From CALWRM01 sp050309765 (lineage in GTDB: Bacteria; Bacillota; Clostridia; Christensenellales; UBA1750): 10,991 bases of DNA. Of this stretch, positions 7,300 to 10,991 are shown in pieces; positions within the stretch are counted from its first letter, which is position 1, and every line of letters starts with the position of its first letter. Below the pieces are notes generated by a model, which was given only the letters and a program-made list of their open reading frames with translations, did no database searches and was not told where the DNA came from. Made by a program: the position numbers and the translations under genes. The stretch is from assembly GCA_050309765.1 (NCBI GenBank), contig JBNRMU010000165.1, positions 1-10,991 on the forward strand, read 5' to 3'.

Positions 7300-7854
7300 T
7301 TAGCCTTTGAAGATGGTGCGGGCCTGGGAATCATCGGCATAGGTGCCGGCGATCTCCACGGTGGAGGGAGCCAGCAGGTAGGTCTGCTGCGCGGCCTTTT
7401 TGATGGTGGCCTCAATGGCGTAGCAGGCGCCGATCAGGGTATCGATGATCCTCTGGGCCTCGTCCAGATCGAGGTTTTCCAGGTTGATCAGAACGGAGCG
7501 ATCCTCCAGCAGGTCGTCGATCACGTCGCGGGAATCCTCGTAGGTGGAAAGCTGATAGATCATCATGCGATGCTTATTGGCATTGGAGGAAGGATGGGAG
7601 ATGATCTTGGGCTCATAGGAACGGCGATAGTCGCCATCCTGATAGTCGCCGTCATAGGAGCGATCATCGTCGTAACGATCGTACTCGTTCTGGTCGCGAT
7701 CGTCATCTCGGCTGTTTCGATAATTCGAACGACGCACGGGCGCTTCCTCCTCATATCTATTGTCGTATTGCTGCGTGTTTTCGTACTCGTCCTGTTCGGG
7801 CTCGGTTTCCCACCCGATGGTATTGAACACCTTGTTCATGAATTTTCCGGCCAA
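7300..7854 (-). CDS. sepF: SepF, FtsZ-binding cell division protein
   Basis: A 184-residue protein. The N-terminus (MAGKFMNKVFNTIGW) can form the short amphipathic membrane-anchoring helix of SepF. The C-terminal SepF domain covers about 95-172, with YEDSRDVIDDLLEDRSVLIN at 105-124 and IGACYAIEATIKK at 141-153. SepF forms rings or filaments, binds the FtsZ C-terminus and tethers the Z-ring to the membrane. The linker at about 17-80 is unusually rich in Asp, Arg, Tyr and Glu and is likely disordered. The start is TTG at 7854-7852, with AAGGAG at 7869-7864 placed 9 bases upstream; the next ATG (codon 6, 7839) is less well placed. An imperfect hairpin lies immediately before the ribosome-binding site. 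Confidence 0.95.
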   Translation of the reverse strand: MAGKFMNKVFNTIGWETEPEQDEYENTQQYDNRYEEEAPVRRSNYRNSRDDDRDQNEYDRYDDDRSYDGDYQDGDYRRSYEPKIISHPSSNANKHRMMIYQLSTYEDSRDVIDDLLEDRSVLINLENLDLDEAQRIIDTLIGACYAIEATIKKAAQQTYLLAPSTVEIAGTYADDSQARTIFKG

Positions 7855-7863
7855 AGCTGCTCT

Positions 7864-7869
7864 CTCCTT
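7864..7869 (-). promoter_or_regulatory. Ribosome-binding site supporting the TTG start of sepF
   Basis: AAGGAG on the minus strand, 9 bases before TTG at 7854 and 24 bases before the first in-frame ATG at 7839. The spacing supports the TTG start. Confidence 0.65.
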
Positions 7870-7870
7870 C

Positions 7871-7909
7871 CAAATGGAGGACGCTTATCAATTGAGCATC
7901 CGCCATCTA
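7871..7909 (-). promoter_or_regulatory. Imperfect hairpin in the ylmE-sepF gap, next to the sepF ribosome-binding site
   Basis: On the minus strand 7909-7895 pairs with 7885-7871 around a 9-base loop: 14 base pairs including three G-U or U-G wobbles, and one C-U mismatch. The core GGATGCT/AGCGTCC has seven pairs and the outer ATGG/CCAT four. The stem ends one base before the ribosome-binding site of sepF. No T-run follows, so it is not an ordinary intrinsic terminator. It may be a processing site or a translational control element; its role is inferred only. Confidence 0.5.
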
Positions 7910-7934
7910 TATGTGAATCAAAATAACCGCGTTC

Positions 7935-8600
7935 TTATTGCCTTCTGCCAAACAGGGCGGTGCCGATGCGCACCATGGTGGCGCCCTCGTTCAGGGCGAT
8001 CTCGGCGTCGCCGCTCATGCCCATGGAAAGGGTCGTGATGTTTTTATCCACGCCGGCCAGTTCGTCAAAGGCGCGGCGCGCCTTTGCAAACACCTGATGG
8101 ACCAGGGCCTGGTCGTCCGTCAAGGGCGCCATGCACATAAGTCCTTTCACGCAAATACCGGACATGGCCAGGCATGCTTCGTACAGAGCGGGCAGGTCCT
8201 GCATGAGGACACCGCCTTTTTGCTCTTCCTCCGCCGGGTTGATCTGCAGAAGGATGTCCACCCTGCGATCCGCCGCCAGTGCCGCGTCGCTGATGGCGCG
8301 TGCCAGCGCGACGTGATCCACAGAATGTATTAAAATTACTTTTTTTATTATATACTTAATTTTGTTTCTTTGCAACCTGCCAATGTGATGATAATTCAAG
8401 CTTTCATCAATTTTTCCACATTTTTCCATCCACTCCTGCACGCGGTTCTCGCCGTAGTCGTAGATTCCCAGTGAAGGCAGGCGGTTGATGATCTCGGGCG
8501 GCTGTGTCTTGGTAGCCGCAAGGAGCGTATAGGGCGCGCCCGCCGCGGCTTTATCGAGCCTTTCCTTCAGCAGCAGGGCGTTTTTTTCCAGTGTATCCAT
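7935..8600 (-). CDS. ylmE: YggS/YlmE-family pyridoxal-phosphate homeostasis protein
   Basis: A 221-residue protein with the alanine-racemase-like barrel of the YggS (COG0325) family. The PLP lysine is K31 in LLAATKTQ. Other family motifs are YGENRVQEW, HHIGRLQRNK and, near the end, LSMGMSGDAEIAL followed by VRIGTALFG. It binds PLP without known catalysis and balances vitamin B6 and amino-acid pools. I chose ATG at 8600-8598, with AAAGAGGGA at 8620-8612, because the length then fits the family. A TTG at 8645 would add 15 residues, has no ribosome-binding site and lies 4 bases after the upstream stop; it cannot be excluded. A strongly AT-rich stretch with a promoter-like sequence lies inside the gene at 8326-8375. 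Confidence 0.93.
   Translation of the reverse strand: MDTLEKNALLLKERLDKAAAGAPYTLLAATKTQPPEIINRLPSLGIYDYGENRVQEWMEKCGKIDESLNYHHIGRLQRNKIKYIIKKVILIHSVDHVALARAISDAALAADRRVDILLQINPAEEEQKGGVLMQDLPALYEACLAMSGICVKGLMCMAPLTDDQALVHQVFAKARRAFDELAGVDKNITTLSMGMSGDAEIALNEGATMVRIGTALFGRRQ
8347..8375 (-). promoter_or_regulatory. Candidate promoter inside ylmE, reading toward sepF
   Basis: On the minus strand TTGCAA (8375-8370) is followed after exactly 17 bases by a perfect TATAAT (8352-8347). Predicted initiation is near 8340, about 485 bases before sepF. The element lies in a coding AT-rich island, so chance is a real alternative. Confidence 0.4.
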
Positions 8601-8649
8601 CCTGTTTGAGTTCCCTCTTTTTGTTTCCAGTTCTATCCTGGCCAAAGGC

Positions 8650-10017
8650 CTATTTCTTTATGCGCATATCCTTTTGCAGGGCGCCGTCTTCCTCTGGCAG
8701 CACCAGCGCATATTTGTTGTCGTGGCCGATCACGCGCACGGGCACAAATGCTCCGGTCTCATAAAGATGCACGCCCTGCTGTCCGCCGCTGGTGACGATG
8801 GACTTGAGCGGCACGCGCATGCCCTCCACCCTTCCGCCGATGACGGCGCTGAGCTTTCTCGCGTTAATGAGCGGGCCGATGTCCTCGTTCATCTCCAGCA
8901 CCACCATCAGCTCCGTCTGGCTGCCGGAAATGGCGCTGACCGTGGCCTGGAAGCTCAGGTCTTCGTAGCCTTCAAAGTACAGCGCACACTTTTCGCCCAC
9001 ACCTACCGTCCACTGGGTATCGGCGGTGAGCAACATGGCGTACCAGTGGTTGGGATCGACGATGCGGTACAGATTCTGCTGGCTGCGCAGCTCAGCCGGC
9101 TGCTCGGGGTCCTTGTTCGCGATCAGGTCGCGCACGTTCTGGGCGCTTAAAAGGTCCAGGACCTCTGTGGTCAAATATGGCTCAAACCCATCAAAGGAGT
9201 AACTCACGCGGCCGTCGTTCGGCGCGGAGTAGGCGCTTTTCCAGCCCTGGATACGGCCAAGCAGTTGGCTCTTGGTGGCGTAAAGCTGGGTGAGCATGGT
9301 ATCCGCCTGGGCGGTGGAGGTCTGCTCGAGATACGCCTGCTTTTCGTCCAGAAGCTGGTTCAGCTCCGTATACAGCGCGGCCAGGTCGCCGCTGGTAAGG
9401 CCGTCGCGGATCTGCTGCGTTTTTTCCTCTATCTTGGCATCATACTGGATCAGATTGTCGTCCACAATGCCGGACAGGGCGCCGGCAAGGGAGCTTGCCT
9501 GCTGCTGCTCGATGCGGTTGTTCACCTGGGTGAGCTCCGAGCGGATGTCCTCCGTATAGCCGGAGGAATAAAAATCCAAAACCGGGTCGCCGGTGGACAC
9601 GTTGGCAAGGTCCGAGGCGATGTATTCCACGGTGCCGTAGCCCTCCGACCGCACCACGATCTCGTCGCGCAAAAGCAGGGCCGAGGCCTTGTTGGTGGAT
9701 TCGATCATGCCGTAGTCCACCACATAATAGCCGGAGAAAATGCGTTTGAACAGCGCCGATATGCCGACGCACGCCAGCACCACCAGCGTTAAGAACAGGG
9801 CAAGGAACACAAAAAAGCGTTTCTTGACGCGGATGCGTCTTCTTTTCTTTTTGCTCGCGGAAGAAGGCGCCTGGCCGGAAGCGGACTGCCGTGCCGTTCC
9901 CTGCGCGCGGTACCGATCGGACGCATCGCGAGAAGAGCGCGCAGGCATACCCTGCTGCTCCTGCCGGTTCTTTTGCCGGACCTGCTCGCGCACGCTGGTC
10001 TTGCGGTAGTACTGCAT
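8650..10017 (-). CDS. HlyD-like membrane-anchored adaptor protein of the division cluster
   Basis: A 455-residue protein. Residues 1-66 are cytoplasmic, Gln/Arg/Ser-rich and strongly basic near 55-66. One membrane segment spans about 67-90 (RFFVFLALFLTLVVLACVGI). The outside part has the membrane-fusion-protein order: a beta half near 105-150 (RSEGYGTVEYIASDLANVSTGD), a coiled-coil region about 155-255, the second lipoyl-like half near 265-280 (APNDGRVSYSFDGFE), and a beta-rich C-terminus. HlyD proteins link inner-membrane transporters to outer components, but no transporter gene is visible here. From memory, HlyD-like genes next to sepF clusters occur in other Clostridia, which hints at an envelope or division role; this is inference. 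AAGGAAAGG at 10030-10022 precedes the ATG, and a structured leader precedes the gene. Confidence 0.85.
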   Translation of the reverse strand: MQYYRKTSVREQVRQKNRQEQQGMPARSSRDASDRYRAQGTARQSASGQAPSSASKKKRRRIRVKKRFFVFLALFLTLVVLACVGISALFKRIFSGYYVVDYGMIESTNKASALLLRDEIVVRSEGYGTVEYIASDLANVSTGDPVLDFYSSGYTEDIRSELTQVNNRIEQQQASSLAGALSGIVDDNLIQYDAKIEEKTQQIRDGLTSGDLAALYTELNQLLDEKQAYLEQTSTAQADTMLTQLYATKSQLLGRIQGWKSAYSAPNDGRVSYSFDGFEPYLTTEVLDLLSAQNVRDLIANKDPEQPAELRSQQNLYRIVDPNHWYAMLLTADTQWTVGVGEKCALYFEGYEDLSFQATVSAISGSQTELMVVLEMNEDIGPLINARKLSAVIGGRVEGMRVPLKSIVTSGGQQGVHLYETGAFVPVRVIGHDNKYALVLPEEDGALQKDMRIKK

Positions 10018-10047
10018 GGGGCCTTTCCTTCCGTGATTTATCCATGG

Positions 10048-10131
10048 GGTTTTGCCGTGTGCCGCCGCCGGCGCACATCGGTCAGCGATCCTTTGCTGCG
10101 ATGCTTAGCGCTGACATTTTATGACAAAACC
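10048..10131 (-). promoter_or_regulatory. Candidate structured RNA leader (three-way junction) of the HlyD-like gene
   Basis: Read on the minus strand, the leader has three nested helices. P1 pairs GGTTTTGTC (10131-10123) with GGCAAAACC (10056-10048): nine pairs, one of them G-U. P2 pairs GTCAGCG (10115-10109) with CGCTGAC (10087-10081): seven perfect pairs with a 21-base loop. P3 pairs TGTGC plus GCC (10077-10070) with GGC and GCACA (10066-10058, one bulged G). P1 begins about 4 bases after the predicted transcription start, and the ribosome-binding site lies 18 bases beyond it. I do not recognise a known riboswitch consensus. The fold is by eye. Confidence 0.45.
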
Positions 10132-10141
10132 ATCTAAAATA

Positions 10142-10171
10142 AGTATACCATACAACGCCCTGGCCTGAAAA
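10142..10171 (-). promoter_or_regulatory. Candidate extended -10 promoter of the HlyD-ylmE-sepF unit
   Basis: On the minus strand TGGTATACT places an extended -10 with hexamer TATACT at 10147-10142. A weak -35, TTTTCA, lies at 10171-10166 with an 18-base spacer. The predicted transcription start is near 10135, which leaves a leader of about 118 bases before the ATG at 10017. Confidence 0.6.
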
Positions 10172-10225
10172 GGCGCATTTGCTTCCATGACGATTTGTCT
10201 TTTTTATGTATGGCACTCTTTCCTG

Positions 10226-10991
10226 TTATAAAGAATCCGGGGCCTTTTTCGTTTCCTCTTCGGCAAAAAGCTCCCATGGGGCCTCATCGACCGTTTCCGC
10301 GATGCCGAGCATCCGTGCGGCTTTCTGCATATCCTCGGGCGGGGCGCTGAAAAAGCTTACCGGTGCGCCGCTCTCCGGCGACAGGCAGCGCAGCGCGCAG
10401 GCATGCAGCAGGCAGCGCGGGGGCGTTTCCGTTCCGTAGAGGAAATCGCCCACCAGCGGGTGACCGATATGGGACGCGTGCACGCGGATCTGGTGGGTGC
10501 GTCCCGTGCGCAGGTGAAAGGCGACCAGGCTCGCATCCGTGCCCCTGCAAAGCTGCGCGTACTCGGTCACGGCCGGGGCGCCGTCCTCGCGCACGCAGCG
10601 GGCGATGGTGCTGCCCTCCTTCCTGCCGATGGGCAGGTCGATCACGCCGCTTTCCTGCGGCATGCTTCCGATAACCAAAGCAAGATACAGCCTTTGAAAG
10701 CCGCCCTCCTGCATCTGTTTGACGAGCCGAAAGTGGCTGTGGGCGTCCTTTGCCACGGCCATCAGGCCGGAGGTGTGCCGATCCAGCCGATTGACGGGCC
10801 GAAACAGCCGGCTTTCGCCGCGCCGCTGATACAAGCCCTCCACCAGGTTGGCAAGGGAATCGGCCGCATGGCCGGGGCTTGGATGCACGGGCATGAGCGG
10901 CGGCTTATTCAGGATGAGCATCGCTTCGTCTTCATAGACGATTGCAAGCTCGCCCTCAACGGGTGTAACGGCGGAATCCCTTTCCTCACCC
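10226..10991 (-). CDS. RluA-family pseudouridine synthase, N-terminus cut by window edge
   Basis: The frame is open to the right edge: 23 codons precede the first internal ATG at 10921, reading in frame as ...ELAIVYEDEAMLILNKPP, which matches the family and shows that the ATG is not the start. In total 254 residues are visible. Motifs, numbered from the first visible codon, are LNKPPLMPVHPSPGH near 27-41, the catalytic signature NRLDRHTSGL near 67-76 with its Asp, LPIGRKEGS near 118-126, and GRTHQIRVH near 164-172. The family isomerises uridine in rRNA or tRNA; NRLDRHTSGL differs from the HRLDKDT form of the second synthase in this window, so they are distinct paralogs. An S4 domain, if any, lies outside the window. 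The neighbouring promoter suggests it ends an upstream unit. Confidence 0.92.
   Translation of the reverse strand, partial: GEERDSAVTPVEGELAIVYEDEAMLILNKPPLMPVHPSPGHAADSLANLVEGLYQRRGESRLFRPVNRLDRHTSGLMAVAKDAHSHFRLVKQMQEGGFQRLYLALVIGSMPQESGVIDLPIGRKEGSTIARCVREDGAPAVTEYAQLCRGTDASLVAFHLRTGRTHQIRVHASHIGHPLVGDFLYGTETPPRCLLHACALRCLSPESGAPVSFFSAPPEDMQKAARMLGIAETVDEAPWELFAEEETKKAPDSL

Larger units (their letters stand above)
10018..10225. other. Intergenic region between the right-edge pseudouridine synthase and the HlyD-like gene
   Basis: This is the longest gap in the window (208 bases). It holds a candidate promoter, a leader able to fold into a three-way junction, and the ribosome-binding site of the HlyD-like gene. 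The 10172-10225 part shows no stem with a following T-run, so I see no intrinsic terminator for the upstream gene. Tiny ATG frames of 4 and 11 codons in the leader lack ribosome-binding sites. Confidence 0.7.

Noticed and set aside
7600..7740. Repetitive GATCGTC-like DNA that could suggest a tandem repeat or CRISPR-like array
   Set aside because: The pattern comes from Asp/Arg/Tyr codons of the SepF linker; there are no regular repeat-spacer units.
8601..8645. TTG start that lengthens ylmE by 15 residues
   Set aside because: No ribosome-binding site precedes it, and the ATG at 8600 has AAAGAGGGA upstream and gives the usual family length. Not fully excluded.
10058..10077. GC-rich hairpin as an intrinsic terminator
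   Set aside because: No T-run follows it on either strand; it fits better as helix P3 of the leader.
10078..10118. Short leader peptide frames in the HlyD leader (4 and 11 codons)
   Set aside because: No ribosome-binding site, no run of regulatory codons, and no terminator or antiterminator pair downstream.

Overview
All supported genes in this window lie on the minus strand, so transcription runs from the right edge to the left. The DNA is GC-rich, Shine-Dalgarno sites are strong (AAGGAGG type), TTG and GTG starts occur, and the gene order sepF-ylmG-ylmH-divIVA-lspA-rluD-type is the classical Gram-positive division/envelope cluster. Together these point to a GC-rich member of the Bacillota, most likely class Clostridia. 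The genus cannot be read from the sequence.

Layout in transcription order. (1) 10991-10226: C-terminal part of an RluA-family pseudouridine synthase, cut by the window edge. (2) 10225-10018: a 208-base gap with a candidate extended -10 promoter and, starting a few bases after the predicted transcription start, a leader that can fold into a three-way junction. (3) 10017-4234: seven tightly packed genes plus a head gene: HlyD-like membrane protein, PLP-binding YggS/YlmE, SepF, YlmG (YggT), YlmH, DivIVA, LspA and a second RluA-family synthase of the YlyB type. Gaps are short; divIVA/lspA overlap as ATGA, and lspA overlaps ylyB by 17 bases. (4) 4233-4144: a 90-base gap with a second candidate extended -10 promoter. 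(5) 4143-1: a TPR protein with a C-terminal helix-turn-helix-like segment, a HEAT-like protein, an HD-domain protein and a THUMP-type rRNA methyltransferase that runs off the left edge.

Functionally, the central unit joins Z-ring assembly (SepF), membrane-curvature sensing (DivIVA), a small membrane protein linked to division clusters (YlmG), an S4 RNA-binding protein (YlmH), PLP homeostasis (YlmE), lipoprotein maturation (LspA) and rRNA pseudouridylation. In B. subtilis ileS separates divIVA from lspA; here it is absent and the two genes are translationally coupled. The left unit combines two uncharacterised repeat-scaffold proteins with an HD hydrolase candidate and an RNA methyltransferase.

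No complete mobile element, CRISPR array, tRNA, rRNA or convincing intrinsic terminator was found. The most interesting non-coding signals are the structured leader before the HlyD-like gene, a 14-pair imperfect hairpin just before the sepF ribosome-binding site, and a near-consensus promoter inside a very AT-rich island of ylmE.
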